This document shows positions 11,669-24,934 of a stretch of DNA of 64,000 nucleotides, piece by piece. Origin of the DNA: Antedon mediterranea (lineage: Eukaryota; Echinodermata; Crinoidea; Comatulida; Antedonidae); contig NC_092679.1 of the NCBI RefSeq assembly GCF_964355755.1, positions 16,048,932 through 16,112,931 of the forward strand. The letters run 5' to 3'. A program made the position numbers and the translations under genes. Position 1 is the first letter of the stretch. Each line of letters starts with the position of its first letter. Below the pieces are notes generated by a model. The model ran no database searches, was not told the origin of the DNA, and saw nothing but the letters and a program-made list of their open reading frames with translations.

Positions 11669-13683
11669 CTAAAAGAGATTCTGACTGCATTTGTAGCTGT
11701 ATGTTTATGTTAAATGCGCGAATCCATGTCTCTGGGAGTCGGTTTGCTTATATAGCCAAGACTGAAATATGTTAATCAAGTTAACTTCACTTAACAGCAG
11801 ACAAATCTGTGAAATTCTCCTATTTTTAATTCTAAAGTCCTGCACTTTTTGGTATTCATCCAAATTGTGAAATTCTGTCTTTACTGTTAATTTTCAAAGC
11901 AACTAATATGAGAATTGATGAGAGTAATGGAGTAATTTAAGTAGTTGCCAAGGTCTTTGGTAATGCCAAACAGCGATAAAAAACAGCTAGTTAGCGTCCT
12001 AAATGCCATAACGCCCATATTAACATTCATTTGTGTAATAGTCTATAGGTCTAGTGTATACCGTACATCCCTTATAATCCACTATTGTAACAGTTGTCCC
12101 TTAGATTTTAAATATTTTTTATCATACCGATGCAAGTCCCACCCTGGATAATAGAGTTTCTTCATCAGGTAATACCCCAACCTCTTTATAAAATAATAAT
12201 ATTAAAATCATTAAAATAGCAACTAAGACAAGCAATATTAATATACAATATAGGCCAAAAACAGTGCAAGAATTATATATTTCAAGGAATCTATGTTTTT
12301 ATATATTTACTGTATAACATTACTAAATATAACGACCAATGAGAACACACAATTGTGCTATCAAAATACAGAATGGCACCATTCTGTTGTTAATAACGAC
12401 CAAGAATTAGGTCAGACGAAAACCATAGTTTATAAATATTATAACCTACTTTGATAATTTTGAAAGTTGAACTACTATAGCAGAACCTCTATTATTGGAC
12501 CCTTCAAGACCCAACAAAATTGTCTCTACAGTGTTAAAACATATTTTGTCCAAACATTCAATTCATTTCACAGTGTATGGGTATCTCAAAGGAGTTTTAC
12601 CATATTTAATATTCTTTTTTCCCATTTAATTTCAATAAATGCTAATTTAATGAAGGTAAATTAATTCAATAGTAATTCATTAATAATAATGGAAAAATAA
12701 AATATTGGTAATCTTGATAAAAACAGCCAAATCATAGAGGGTACCATTATTTTTAACAATTACATCCAAACATAGATGGTGCTATTAAAAAATATCAGGC
12801 ATCAGGGAATGCCCAGGCTCTTTTCAAAACATGGTGATGTACATTGAGGAAAATGTGTCGCCAATGGATTTTACGCATTTAGGTAACCCAGAAGAAGCCT
12901 ACATTAGTTGGTAGAAGCCTAAATTGTTTTATTTATTCATTATGCATAATATTGGGATGTTTTTTGTAGCATTTAAAACAATCTTTAGTGACAGACGGGA
13001 GATACTCAAAATGTCAGACTTGGAAGGTCTGATTAATTAATTTGTGATGATATACGGTAAAGTTATTATTTGATAAATTTTGGATTTAAATATATTCTTC
13101 TGATAAAAATGAATAAAATCGTCTGATACAAATGAATCAAATTGTCTGATAACATTTAATAAAATTTGGAAAATCATCCATTTCTTTTAAAACATCATTA
13201 CCTTGTCCACCAAAACATAATTTCATAATGCATGTTTCTTGTTTCATTGGATAAAAGCGTTGCTATCAAAGCAAATTAATAGTCATAACTATAGACATTT
13301 AAAACCCAGAATTTCTCTTCAACTATAACAAATTGTTATTGCTTTTATAGTTTATATTAAAAACACAGATTAGAAATATTAATTGCAAAATCAACTACAA
13401 AATACTTGGAATAATTAATATCTGTATTATTGCAGAGTTTTTGAAATGACCAAAATGGGTTATTATATACTCCTCAAGAAGAGATTTCCTTAATCTGTTC
13501 TCATTATCTTTGTTGGCCTCCTCCACATTTACATTATAATCCATCGACTTGAATAATATGAAATAAAAAACTATAAAACGTACAAAGATATGAATTTATG
13601 ACTTCTTTCCATTCCAGGTGTTTTAAATTATTTAAAGATTTTCAATAATGATGGAAAAATCGTTTTACATTTTTTTGTATTAA

Positions 13684-13804
13684 CCTCTGTCTACACTATT
13701 AACTACAGTAGTTTGAAAAAAGTAGTGATATGCCATCATCATGTCCATATATGAGCATATCACATTGGTTTTTCACATAAAATTTGATAGTTTAGGCAGA
13801 GAGT
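13684..13804. mobile_element. MITE, family A
   Basis: Short inverted-repeat element with left end CCTCTGTCTACACTATTAAC and right end TTTGATAGTTTAGGCAGAG. It is a diverged, internally shortened member of the family repeated 12 times in this window. Confidence 0.7.
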
Positions 13805-13881
13805 TTAGATTCATATGGCAAATAAGAAAACTTTGATCAAAATGATACAAAATCAGTATCAGTGTTAATAGACATTGTTTA

Positions 13882-14393
13882 ATAGGGAGGTTTCGCAATC
13901 TTACGATAACAAAAACAGATACGTCACGCACAATTATTCGTTTTTCGTAAGCCAGTAAAAATCTGTTTCGCATGGCAACGAAATATTAAGGGCGCCATCC
14001 AAAATATGACTGCGGTAAATTTGAGTGAAGCGCAGGTACGTGTTGCTTGGTGCTTGCTGCCTAGGCCTAGCGTAACATCAAAGCGAGTGACGTGAGGACT
14101 TTAAAAACTGCTGTTTATCAAAATTGACGTGGCATTTTAGTAAATTACTTTAGTAAATTACTTTCAATAAATCTATAATTATATTATAATCATGAATCAT
14201 TCCTAATTCAAATGCAAAATGTGCAAAATAGATCAAAAACTATACTCGTTTTGTAGTTACGAATATGACGTGTGATATTCGTCAACACGAATACGCTTTA
14301 CGAATATGAAATGGGGATCAGCTCAAAAGTTTCACAAATGTATGACGTATCCGTTTTCATTATTGTATTTGTAAGGTTGCAAAACCTCCCTAA
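13882..14393. mobile_element. Non-autonomous DNA transposon, family B copy 1
   Basis: About 510 bp bounded by inverted ends TAGGGAGGTTTCGCAATC and GCAAAACCTCCCTA. A near-full-length second copy lies at 34041-34538 in the opposite orientation. The two share internal blocks such as CATGGCAACGAAATATT and the paired TTTAGTAAATTAC. No ORF inside. Confidence 0.88.
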
Positions 14394-16100
14394 TAATTAC
14401 TTTTTGTTTTTTGTCACCTAACCATATAAAATAAATTTTATTTTAAACAGTAATATTTTATTTCATACAAATTTTGAAACATTTATAATATAAATAAGTT
14501 TTTTACTAGGAAACTAAACATGGCCATGAAAATTTTTCTTAGAAAAACTGTATTAGCAAAAGTTTATAGAAATATGAATTTCAATTCCCCGATTTATCAT
14601 TGAATATATTAAAAGAAAATGTAATTCTTTCGGCTTATTGCAATAGCTTGACCTCTGCAGCGTAAAATCCCTCGACAATCTTAATCTATGGAAGGTCAAT
14701 AGAGCATAAATTTAATACTACATTATTGATATGATTTTATAATGAATGGCTTAATAATATAATAATGTGTAAGTGATCATATTAACTTGCAATCAACTAA
14801 AACTCACATACGCATATCTGATTGGATTAAATTACAAGCCACGGTCGCGTAATCAAATTACAATCGGTATTTAGGCACGTCGTTACATGACATGTGTCAT
14901 TGATGATGACTGCTCATTAAGAGGTAGAATATCGAAAAGGCATTTTTAACGCTTTTATTGAAACTATTCAACGTGTATCAAAATGTATTGTTAGTATGTC
15001 AATGGTTAAAAACAAAATTAATCGTCTGATTCAAAGTCATCCACACTATTTTCTTGTGATGTTTTGTGCATCATGGTCTTCCATGACTATTTTTGTTCTG
15101 CTATTGCGATCTTAGTTAATTGGTAGATGTAGCAAGGCCTTTGCAGAGTATTGACTGGTTTTCCACATGTTTTACCATACTTAGTGTTGATTACCATTAT
15201 TATATGAAGTATAATCGCATGCTTGAGTATAGTCCCAACCAGTGGCGTTTCCATGAGAATTTAATTGCATTGTAAATTTTAGGGTGGCCCGGGCTGACTG
15301 GTCTCCCCTTTAGAGTTATACCCCCAAACATGGAATTAAACTTGGTCATATACTGTAATACTCATTCAACATGATAAATTGTCTATACTTTTTTATATAT
15401 TGTTATTAAATCTCAACTTACCTATTCAGTAAATTAAGAACATTATATTTAGATTTTCCTAATGCATACGTGGATGTTAATACCAGAATATTTGACCTTC
15501 TACGAGGAAAGTAATTGCGTTAGGATAAATGGATAAAATAAGCTTACGAACAGACTACACCAAATACTATTTATGGAAAGTTTTGTGAGAATTGTATAAA
15601 TCTACAAACCTAATTACTGAGTATTTTAGAGAACCCAATAGACGTGCCAGTCTCTTTTATCTTAGTTAGATCTGACTGCTTGATTAGTACAGCAGTTGTT
15701 CTCGTCTAAATAGGCCCGGCTTCTTTTGTATGAATTACGAGAAAGAGAGGTTTACTGGTTTAACGACGCAAGGGGTCATATGTAAACTTTCAGCCAATTA
15801 GGAAGAAGGTGATTTTGTCAAGCTATGAAAACAATGTAAAATTAATATAAACTTGTATTATTTGTGATTGAATTATATTAACACAATAGTAAAAGTAGTT
15901 GAAAAGTTAAGCAAATTGAAATTCAGTATATTAACACATTTGTTTTAAAAGCAGCACTTAATTTGAAATCCAGTTATATAACAGTTTTAAGTAAAGAATA
16001 GAAAATATTGTAAATAGGAAAAAATGTAGGCCTATAAGTTAAATCATGATCAATGATCACTTATAAATTAATTTTTAAAGTTGAATGTGAACTTTTAACC
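14394..16100. other. Non-coding, AT-rich
   Basis: No gene or clear repeat recognised before the LINE. Confidence 0.55.
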
Positions 16101-19100
16101 AATAGGAGAAGAGACAGAGTCATGTATTAGTCAATTAAGTGGCGCTGTGCAACACGGCGACATAGCTCGTCTCATTGTCTCTATTGTTACTCATTTTTTG
16201 ACGTTATTTTCGTATATTTGGACTGTATTGTATTGTGGAAGAAGTCATTTGATTTATACATTATGTTGTATGTGAAAGTTTTGAAATTTCTGTATTTTTT
16301 GCTGATATTTTGGCTGTTCTTACTGTGTGGATTGAGTAAGCCGGGCGGTGGAATTGCGTACACGTCATCTGATTTGCATTCCATGGGCGAGAGGTCGACC
16401 TCACCGCTACCGGCACACGTTGAATTACCATCTGAGATACAACGTCGCAGGCTTCGGAAAAGGGGCAAGGCTGGTGGGGTCAGAAAGCGACTACAACGAA
16501 GGAAATGTAAGCCTTTTATACCATCTTTAATATTTGGAAATGTAAGATCTTTGAATAACAAAGTCGATTTACTCAGAGCAAACGTCGAACACTTCAGCGA
16601 TTTTAGGAATGCCAGCTTACTTGCATTCACGGAAACCCACCTGAGCGATAAGCATAGCGATCAACATATTCAAGAAGTTGGCTTTAAATCTGTTCGTGGG
16701 GATCGTACAGCCGAAGCGAACAAAGATGGCGGTGGTGGTCTTTGCCTCTACATTAATGAGAAATACTGTCATCCAAATAACTCTACGCTTAAGCTTCATA
16801 AATGTTCGCCACACTCGGAAGTGCTGGTTGTTGGTATTCGCCCCTACTATCTTCCGAGAGAGTTCTCGCATGTTATCAATGTTATGGTATACATACCTAA
16901 CAAAAAGCTTGAAAAGCCTGCTATAAATGAGATCGCAGAAATTATCGAAGCTATTGAGTGTAGTCACCCTGAGGCGCTTGTAATTATCAATGGCGATTTC
17001 AACAGATGCAAGCTCAAGAAAACAACGGCCACTTATTATCAGCATGTTACATGTAAAACGAGGGACAACGCGATTCTTGATTTATGCTACTCTAGTGTGA
17101 AGGATGCCTATATTTCGACCCCACTACCGAACTTGGGCAAATCTGATCATAATTTGATTTTACTCAGTCCTAAATATCGCCCGTTAAATAAGACATGCCA
17201 ACCAAAAATTATTAATGTACGTAAATGGTCTCCTGAAGCCGAGGAAGCCCTGATAGCGGAATTTGAATCTACCGATTGGGATATTTTTACGGAGGATGAA
17301 GATTTGAATAGTATTACTTATGCAGTGAGCTCGTACATAAACTTTTGTATTGATAAATGCGTTCCAGTTAAAAAAGTGAAAATCTACCCTAACAACAAGC
17401 CATGGATCACGAAAGGCGTTAAATTACTGTTGTGTGAGAAACGTAAAGCCTTTAAGATGGGCGACTCTAATCGTATGAAAATATTGACTAGAGAGATTAA
17501 ATCTGAAATAATGAAACAGAAGAACATTTATAGGAAAAAAGTTGAACATAACTTCAGGTCTAATAATATGAAACAAGTTTGGCAGGGTATGAAACTTATG
17601 AGTGGTTACACAAACGGTGGTAATACACCCACCTCGATTCCGAATGTTACTGTGCAATATGTTAATGAGTTAAATGAATTTTATAACCGTTTTAATGTTC
17701 ATGATTTTAAAAAAGAAAGAGAGGCTCTATTTAGCTTGTGTCGGGTGACTGAAGATGATCCCAAATTTAGTATAAGCATTTCTGATGTACATAACGAATT
17801 CATGAAACTCAATTCATCGAAGGCTGCTGGGCCGGATAGAATCCCACCACGAGTACTTAAGGTCTGCTCACCTCACCTTGATGGTATATTTACATTTATT
17901 TTCAATATGTGTCTTTCTTACCATGCGTTCCCGGATATTTGGAAACTTTCATGCATAATACCGGTACCTAAGAAACCTAAGATTAACAGCATGAATGATT
18001 TGAGACCCGTTGCACTCACGTCTGTCGCGATGAAAATATTGGAACGTATTATTTTAAAAATTATGCAACCTTATGCTGAAAAAGTGTTAGACCCGTTGCA
18101 ATTTGCTTACCGATCACTCCGTAGTACCAGTGATGCGATTTATTTTAAATTACATAAATTGTATTCACATCTAGATAATGTAAAGAAAGGCCACTCGGCA
18201 CGTATTATGTATTTTGATTTTCAATCTGCGTTTAATACCATACAACCCCATATCTTAGCAGACAAAATGTTGAATATGGAGTTTCCCCGTCCGATTGTTC
18301 GTTTAGTTTTAAATTTCATTTGTGATAGAAAACAATTTGTTAATATTAATGGTGTTAAGTCAGAAATCGTAACCTCTGACACCGGTGTTCCTCAGGGTAC
18401 TGTCAACGCACCTAAATTATATTCCTTGTATACGGCGGATTACAGATCTTTAAATGATGAGCTTTGCCCCGTTGTTAAATTCGCTGATGACACTAGTACT
18501 ATTGGTCTCATAGTTTCAAACAATGATGAAAATTATCTTAGCGAAATACAAAGATTTGTTAAATTTTGTGACGATAATTATCTCCAAATAAATGCATCAA
18601 AAACAAAGGAGATGATCATTGATTTTAGGACTAAACATAAATTTAATTTTCAACCAATCACTATCAAAGGTAAAGAAATTGAAATTGTTGACCAGCACAA
18701 GTATCTAGGAATTGTTTTCAATGATAAACTGAGTTGGGGAGACCATATAGACTTCATCAGCAAAAAATTAAGTCCCAGAATGTATTGTATGAGAACTTTA
18801 TATAAATTTAACTCCTGTGATTTGATGTTACTTTCGTTCTATAGATCCGTTATATGTAGTGTTTGGACGTATTGCCTCTCCTGTTGGGCTGGTAATGTTA
18901 CCGGAGGGAATAAAGGACGCCTTGAAACTTTCATCCGTCGGGCTGGTAAAATGATTGGTCTGGAACTGCCTTCCTTTACCGATGTGCACCTAGAACACCT
19001 CCAGAAAGATTTCGAACGCATTGAGTCGGATGCCTCTCATCCTCTCCACAAAGTGATCATAGACCAACTTAATCCAAGTGGTAGATTGAGGCTCCTCAGT

Positions 19101-19323
19101 GTGAAAACAAATCGATTTGCTAAATCCTTTATTCCCTCCGGTATCATCCAGTACAACAGGAAGTCAAGAAGATAATTTTATATTGTAATTTTTTAGATGT
19201 TTTTATATGAATGGTTTTATGCTTTATTTGTTTTTATAGTGTTTTCTTTGTTTTATGACGAGCAATGAATTTCCTTTTTGAGGATCAATAAAAGTTATCT
19301 TATCTTATCTTATCTTATCTTAA
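16101..19323 (+). mobile_element. LINE retrotransposon with intact ORF
   Basis: Non-LTR element consisting of a short 5' region (the boundary near 16.1 kb is a guess), one long ORF (16218-19175), a ~115-base 3' UTR ending GAGGATCAATAAAAG, and a TTATC-repeat tail at about 19290-19323. The tail type and the polymerase C-terminus point to the CR1/L2/Rex1-like group. The uninterrupted ORF suggests recent insertion. There are no LTRs. Confidence 0.9.
16218..19175 (+). CDS. LINE ORF2: AP endonuclease and reverse transcriptase
   Basis: 985 residues, open throughout. Residues ~105-320 are an exonuclease/endonuclease/phosphatase domain that nicks target DNA: GNVRSLNN, the TETHL glutamate, the GDFN metal site and the SDHNLI catalytic histidine near the end are all visible. 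Residues ~520-800 are the reverse transcriptase: KAAGPDRIPP, LRPVALTSVAMKILERII, YFDFQSAFNT (first aspartate), GVPQGTVNAP, then the KFADDTST active site and KYLGIVF. The C-terminus has the cysteine/histidine-rich tail usual in CR1/Rex1-type LINEs. All catalytic residues are present, so the protein could be active. The first ~45 residues form an odd hydrophobic stretch (a leucine/phenylalanine-rich run around 15-40); the true start may be a later ATG such as 16384. Shorter ORFs on either strand here are shadows. Confidence 0.95.
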   Translation: MDCIVLWKKSFDLYIMLYVKVLKFLYFLLIFWLFLLCGLSKPGGGIAYTSSDLHSMGERSTSPLPAHVELPSEIQRRRLRKRGKAGGVRKRLQRRKCKPFIPSLIFGNVRSLNNKVDLLRANVEHFSDFRNASLLAFTETHLSDKHSDQHIQEVGFKSVRGDRTAEANKDGGGGLCLYINEKYCHPNNSTLKLHKCSPHSEVLVVGIRPYYLPREFSHVINVMVYIPNKKLEKPAINEIAEIIEAIECSHPEALVIINGDFNRCKLKKTTATYYQHVTCKTRDNAILDLCYSSVKDAYISTPLPNLGKSDHNLILLSPKYRPLNKTCQPKIINVRKWSPEAEEALIAEFESTDWDIFTEDEDLNSITYAVSSYINFCIDKCVPVKKVKIYPNNKPWITKGVKLLLCEKRKAFKMGDSNRMKILTREIKSEIMKQKNIYRKKVEHNFRSNNMKQVWQGMKLMSGYTNGGNTPTSIPNVTVQYVNELNEFYNRFNVHDFKKEREALFSLCRVTEDDPKFSISISDVHNEFMKLNSSKAAGPDRIPPRVLKVCSPHLDGIFTFIFNMCLSYHAFPDIWKLSCIIPVPKKPKINSMNDLRPVALTSVAMKILERIILKIMQPYAEKVLDPLQFAYRSLRSTSDAIYFKLHKLYSHLDNVKKGHSARIMYFDFQSAFNTIQPHILADKMLNMEFPRPIVRLVLNFICDRKQFVNINGVKSEIVTSDTGVPQGTVNAPKLYSLYTADYRSLNDELCPVVKFADDTSTIGLIVSNNDENYLSEIQRFVKFCDDNYLQINASKTKEMIIDFRTKHKFNFQPITIKGKEIEIVDQHKYLGIVFNDKLSWGDHIDFISKKLSPRMYCMRTLYKFNSCDLMLLSFYRSVICSVWTYCLSCWAGNVTGGNKGRLETFIRRAGKMIGLELPSFTDVHLEHLQKDFERIESDASHPLHKVIIDQLNPSGRLRLLSVKTNRFAKSFIPSGIIQYNRKSRR

Positions 19324-21155
19324 TCTTTTCCTTGTGCAATATGTTCATATTTAGCATTTCGGTAGTTGTGGCTAACCAATTAAATACGACCATGAAATAT
19401 TAATCTTGTACTGCATAAATAAAAGAATTAGTTTCGAGTTTAAAAAAAGTTGGCATAATTTAAAATGTATAAACAAGAACAATAGTGGAACAATAAGAAA
19501 AAAAAATTTAATTTCTATGAAATATATTTAAAGTTTAATTTTAAATAAGTGTTTAGGATGTGTATTACGATATAAAAATGTATTTTTTTAATTGACTACA
19601 TTTAATGCCATGTTTTCTTCATTTTGGCATTATGTAGAAAAAACTTAAGATTTAGTTTGATTGAAGGGGTGGGTACAGTAAAGGAAATTAAAATTTGTAC
19701 GAACCAGTCATATTTCATCATTGAAAGCTCATTTCCTTTAACGATATTTTTGATGTCAGACAAACATGCACAATTGCCCCAGTCTCTCCAAGGGCCGTCT
19801 GAGGATTTAGAAATAGGGGTCACGTTGTGTGTCATATTAACAAGATTTGTACCAATTTAAGGAAACTGCGCATTTGTGTTCAGTTATTTGAATCTTTTGT
19901 ACTTTCTTCAGTGCTTTATTTCTGTATTTTAGATATAAATGAATTTGAAATTATAAAAAGTAGTTATTATCCTCCTTAAATTAATACTAAAGGATAAATC
20001 ATTTTCCTACAGATTAAAAAATTTGAAAAGTTTTTATCCCAACATATACTGTAAATTGACTTCATGATCAATAAAAACAATGAATCACATGATCTATTAT
20101 GTATCTATTAATTATCAATCATTATCGTCAGTGAGCCTTGGGCTCATCAAAATTACAATAATAAAACATTTACTATTGTAGGCCTACAGTACTATCACAT
20201 TTTAGGTTTTTTAAACGAATATATATATTGTCAAGCCATCAGAATGTTTAGTAGTAGTATTAGTAAAAAGGCATTGAAGCTTCTGAAAATTTATATTTGT
20301 TTAAAATATATCAAAATTAAATTGTAATCAGTTTAAAAAAAAAAGAAGGCATGAACATTTAGTCATTTGTCAAAAACCTGAAGATTTTAGGTCAAAAACA
20401 TTGAAATGCTAAATTTAGTTTTCGTGGGAAAATTCATAAAACTTTGATTTGTCCAAAACCAGATTATTTCAAACAATTTTAACAGGTGACCTCCTTGATA
20501 ATAGCAGGGTCGTTTTATCTGATTTAGATATTTAAAAAAAACGCTTTTGTTGCTTCTGTATTCACTCGGGATGAAGAATATAGACGTGAACTTGTGACCC
20601 TTTTTAAATAAATGTATATTGTGACCTTTTAATGGAAAAGTCACCGCTGACCAGCAGTGGTCGGCACTTTTATCCATCTTTGTAAGTACTGTATAATGAA
20701 TTTTTTCTTTGAAAATATTACAATTTTTTTTCACATACATATATTCATTAATATTTTTTTTTCACAATAACATTTTTTTCTGAAAATATTTATTTAAAAA
20801 AAAAGCTGTTTTTATCACATTCTTCACTTAATACCAATTATTGTATAGTTTTCTTTCATTTTTCTCTCATCTCATTTTATATATCATTTTTCTGAAATTG
20901 TTATTACTGTATCTCACAGATTTGTCTACTGAATCTCTTAAAGTTATTAAAAAAAAATATTCACCTTTTTTCAATTCGTTTGTATCACTTTCTAGAGTTT
21001 ATTTTTAAATCATTATCTTTTTTATAACCTACGTTTTAACCTTCATTTGACATGAAATGAAAAACTACTTGTTGATGTTTATTTTTGACAGATTATGCTT
21101 GTAGCAATCTCCTGGCTAAAAAAATATACCTGCCCCTGCTTTACCGCTAATATCC

Positions 21156-21503
21156 TAAAGCCTGTTTTCTACTAAACAATTCAATTTATTCGCCTGCATC
21201 ATTAGAATAAGTTTATACACATGCGTATGCAAATTTTCATCATTTCAAATCCTTTTTCTACAGTAGTTCTTTAACAGTTTCTACGTTCTGTGAAGCATTT
21301 TAAACCAATCAGATGTCATGAAATGATCAGTCATGCGTTCATGGCCACGCATACAATTCAAACAATTTGGCAGACACGTGATTGAAATAAAAATCACAGT
21401 TATTCCCTCTTGTAGTGGATGATAAAAAGGTAGCATAAATTTAGTTTCTGATGAAAAATTATGGGTTTGCGTGAATAATTTTGTCTATTGGAAAACAGGC
21501 TTA
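21156..21503. mobile_element. MITE with TAAAGCCTGTTTTC ends
   Basis: Left end TAAAGCCTGTTTTCTACTA is matched by right end TTGGAAAACAGGCTTA read on the other strand. About 350 bp, no ORF. Confidence 0.7.
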
Positions 21504-23014
21504 ACAGTTAATCTGTTTTAAAGATCATATGTTATATAAATAAACTTCATATAAATCTAAAACTATTATCTAGCCCTTCTTTATTCAAACTTTTTTTTTA
21601 TCTCTCTGATGAATCATGGTGGCTCAGGGGATACAAATCTCTTTAAAATGTTCTCAAAGTAGCTTCAGTTGCAGGCTAAAGGTATTATTAGCAAAGCATT
21701 AATGCAAATTACTGATGTGAACTTAATACCATCGGGATGGTAACCTTTCAGAGTCGGAAATATTTCAAAAAGCGTGGACTGTTAGAAAAATTTGTAATAA
21801 ATCAAATTACATTACAACGCATGAAGATCATTATGGATTGATCTTTACGTTTTCCGACTTTTCACCAAATTAATTTGCGAACAAAAATATATAATGTTTG
21901 TAATCTGGTATTGGAATACCATAATTATTAAAATAAAGATGATATTGCATATATATACAGTGAGGGATACTTTTTTTTTAGAATAGTGAAGTATATTTAA
22001 AAATAAAATTTAAAAAAATAAAATATTTAAAATATTCAATTGAATGTTATTGTAGACTAAAAATAGATAACCAGTAACTAATAGCTCAATTAGTGCATAT
22101 TAAATGTACTATAATTCAATTAAATTTAAGAAAACAGAAATATTTAAATATGAAGATTGAATTCAATATCAAAGGTAATTTGCAGCATCAATCATAATGA
22201 TTTGTTTGAGATTTCTATAAAGTCGTTTGTGTAATCCAACAAGCCCATGTATCTTCATATAAATCTTGTTAAGGAAATAACTGAAAGTTCATTAATATAA
22301 GATTGATAGATTTAGTAAAGTCTGTGTCAGCTACACCAGTAATTGGTCTGATATCCAGTGAACCTAGCAAAGAATATCAGCGCATCCTTGTTTCAATCAA
22401 TCGTTCGGGCGATTAGAACATTTTTCGGAGTTTCAGTTGGGGTAGTTTTATTTAAACCACGATGCTTTATGAAAATGATTGTGTGCATTTTTTTCCCCCT
22501 CAACGGTTGTTTTTATTTCAGTATGACATGAATACAGAAAAAGTTTACATAATAGACAATAAAGCAACTATAATCATATTGAGGATCTATACTAGAAGAA
22601 TATATTATTCTTGTTATTCTTGTCACATATAAGACCCTTTTCAAACTTTTGGTATTGAATATTTTGAGCAAGAGCAGTTAATTCTGTTCAGGCCTACACC
22701 TTTTGCTTGCAAGATTGTGCTTGATATAACGTGCCGATTAAATATTATTATTATTATATTATGGGCCTGTTTATAATGTAATGAAAATGTTCTAAACTGG
22801 TTTTGCCAGTTTGAGGATCAATCGATCAAGTACGATAGTCTACCTTCTCATCAAAACTAAACTCACAAGAGTCAAATAATCATCATCTGTGATCCCTCTA
22901 GTTAAAAGAGTCCAGCGCTTTTTATTTGATAGGCATCAGAAGATATAGCATTCTGCATTATATAGTATAGGAGCCATATGATGCATCATTTCATTTATTC
23001 AAAACTTAATTTAA

Positions 23015-23163
23015 ACCTTGCCTACACTATCCAACTTTATGTGACAACAAATATATGGACATGATAATGACATATCACTACCATATTTGGGAATATCACT
23101 ACCATATTTGGGCACATCACACTTGTTTTGTCAAACTAGTTTGATTGGTGTAGACAGACCTTT
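23015..23163. mobile_element. MITE, family A
   Basis: Ends CCTTGCCTACACTATCCAAC and TTTGATTGGTGTAGACAG. The centre carries two copies of the internal TATCACTACCATATTTGGG motif. Confidence 0.85.
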
Positions 23164-24787
23164 ATATTGTAATTAAAATATTCTGTTCTTATTATTTTAT
23201 TTTAGTTGTTCTTTTCTTCAACATTCTATACTAATGTATGTAATCCCATTTCCAAGAATTTTTCAAATGTTAATGTATTTCTTAATTTAGATTTTCAGGA
23301 GTACCGCAATAATTATTTCTCTGTGGAACACACAACATTTTAACGTTTATGTACTGAAATATCATTTTGATTTAAGAATTCTGGCTTTACGTATATCTAT
23401 ATTCTTTTTATATGTTTCAGAAAAAAATATTAGAATGTTCAAAATCCTCTACTCTGACTGTTGTACTCGAATACATAAAGAAGACTATATGATGATTTGA
23501 TATTGTTAAATGTAAAATTTATATAGGTCACAAATTTATGCCATTGTAAAAATATCGCAGAGCAAACGGCCCTAAAAACTGAAAAGAATAAAAGCGTATA
23601 ATCACGTTAAGCAAGAGCAAGCTTTTAACTCACTTACGCTAGGTTCAATTTGACGTCGCAACATTTCAAGCCTAAAGTGCATGATCTTTTGTTTGCTAGT
23701 TCAAAGAATCTTGGGCCTAACTTTTGAGACCTGATTGAACCCAAAGTAGTTTCACTTATTAAAAGTACTCTATTTATTTATTTCTATAAATCTTTTGTTT
23801 CCCGAAGACAAACTAAATGCATTTTGCTAGAGTTATACATAATTCAAGAAATTTCACTTTACGCTAAAATGTAAATTTACGATCTAACTATTTCGCAGTT
23901 GTTTGTAGAGATTTGCAATTTGTGGTGCATGAACTTGCAAGGATTCACAATTTCAGGAATTGTATATACTTGTACTACAGACTATAAAATATCCATAAAA
24001 TATGAGATAGAGATTCAAAAAGAAAAATAAGAATATAAAAAGGTAAATTTTAATTAATTTAATGGAAAGGAGTATTAAAAAATATAGACCTATTTAAAAG
24101 TAATAATTAATAATTTTATACAAAAAATGAAAGCCTCAAACATGGATGATACAAATTAATACACCAAAAGATAATAAATAACAATAATCTTAAATAAGGA
24201 TTTCGCAAATAAAAAAAAATTTAACAGGGTTATTTAGGCCTATATATTAAAATACAGACAGGCACAGTAATTTGCTTATGGAGAAATCACCATTAACATA
24301 CATAGTATTTTATAAATATCTGAAACCATTTAAGAACAGGATGTGGCACAAACCAATGTAGCCTGGACAAACTGTTTATTGTGATTGCCAAGGAAATTAT
24401 ATTTATTAAAATACAATAGTCAAAAATAAAAAGTGTACTTTAAATAAGATAAGTAACCTATCTTTTTTAACCTGGATTAATTTGATTTATTTGCATCTCA
24501 TTGAAAAATAGGCCTACATGTTAACTTAATGGATATTTCCAACCAAAAAAAAAAACAAATCACAAGCCAAAGCAACAATAAAGTTTAAAATATATATAAC
24601 CTGACTACGAGTCTATTTTCTATGATTAAAAGGATTTAATACAAAGTAAATACATTAGAATCCTTATAATTCAATCATGTTACAATTAACAAATTTATGC
24701 AACTACAAGTGTATTTATATCTTCAAGTTCCTGTGGTTAAATTTACCACTTTTTATAAGTCCAGTGTGAACAAGGCTTAAAGATTAT

Positions 24788-24934
24788 AAAGCTTAGTTCC
24801 CACTAGAAAACGCAAGGAACACAATCGGGTGGACCAATGACAAGTGACAGATAATCCATCGCTTGTTATTGGTTAAATCACTTATGTTGCAATTGCGTCC
24901 TTGCATTGGGTCTCCAGTGGGAACCAATCTTAAA
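24788..24934. mobile_element. Short MITE with TTCCCACTAG-type ends
   Basis: AGCTTAGTTCCCACTAG at the left is mirrored by CCAGTGGGAACCAATCTTA at the right. About 147 bp, non-coding. Confidence 0.7.

Larger units (their letters stand above)
6501..13683. other. Non-coding with SINE fragments
   Basis: No gene seen. Besides the separately listed repeats it holds a possible degraded SINE at 6596-6900, TA microsatellites near 7720 and 7860, and a C-rich tract at 9628-9665. A fragment of the AGAACCTCTATTAAGGGGAC repeat family lies near 12480. Confidence 0.55.

Noticed and set aside
20387-20740. 117-residue minus-strand ORF
   Set aside because: Lys/Phe/Ile-rich chance translation of AT-rich DNA, no domain or splice context.
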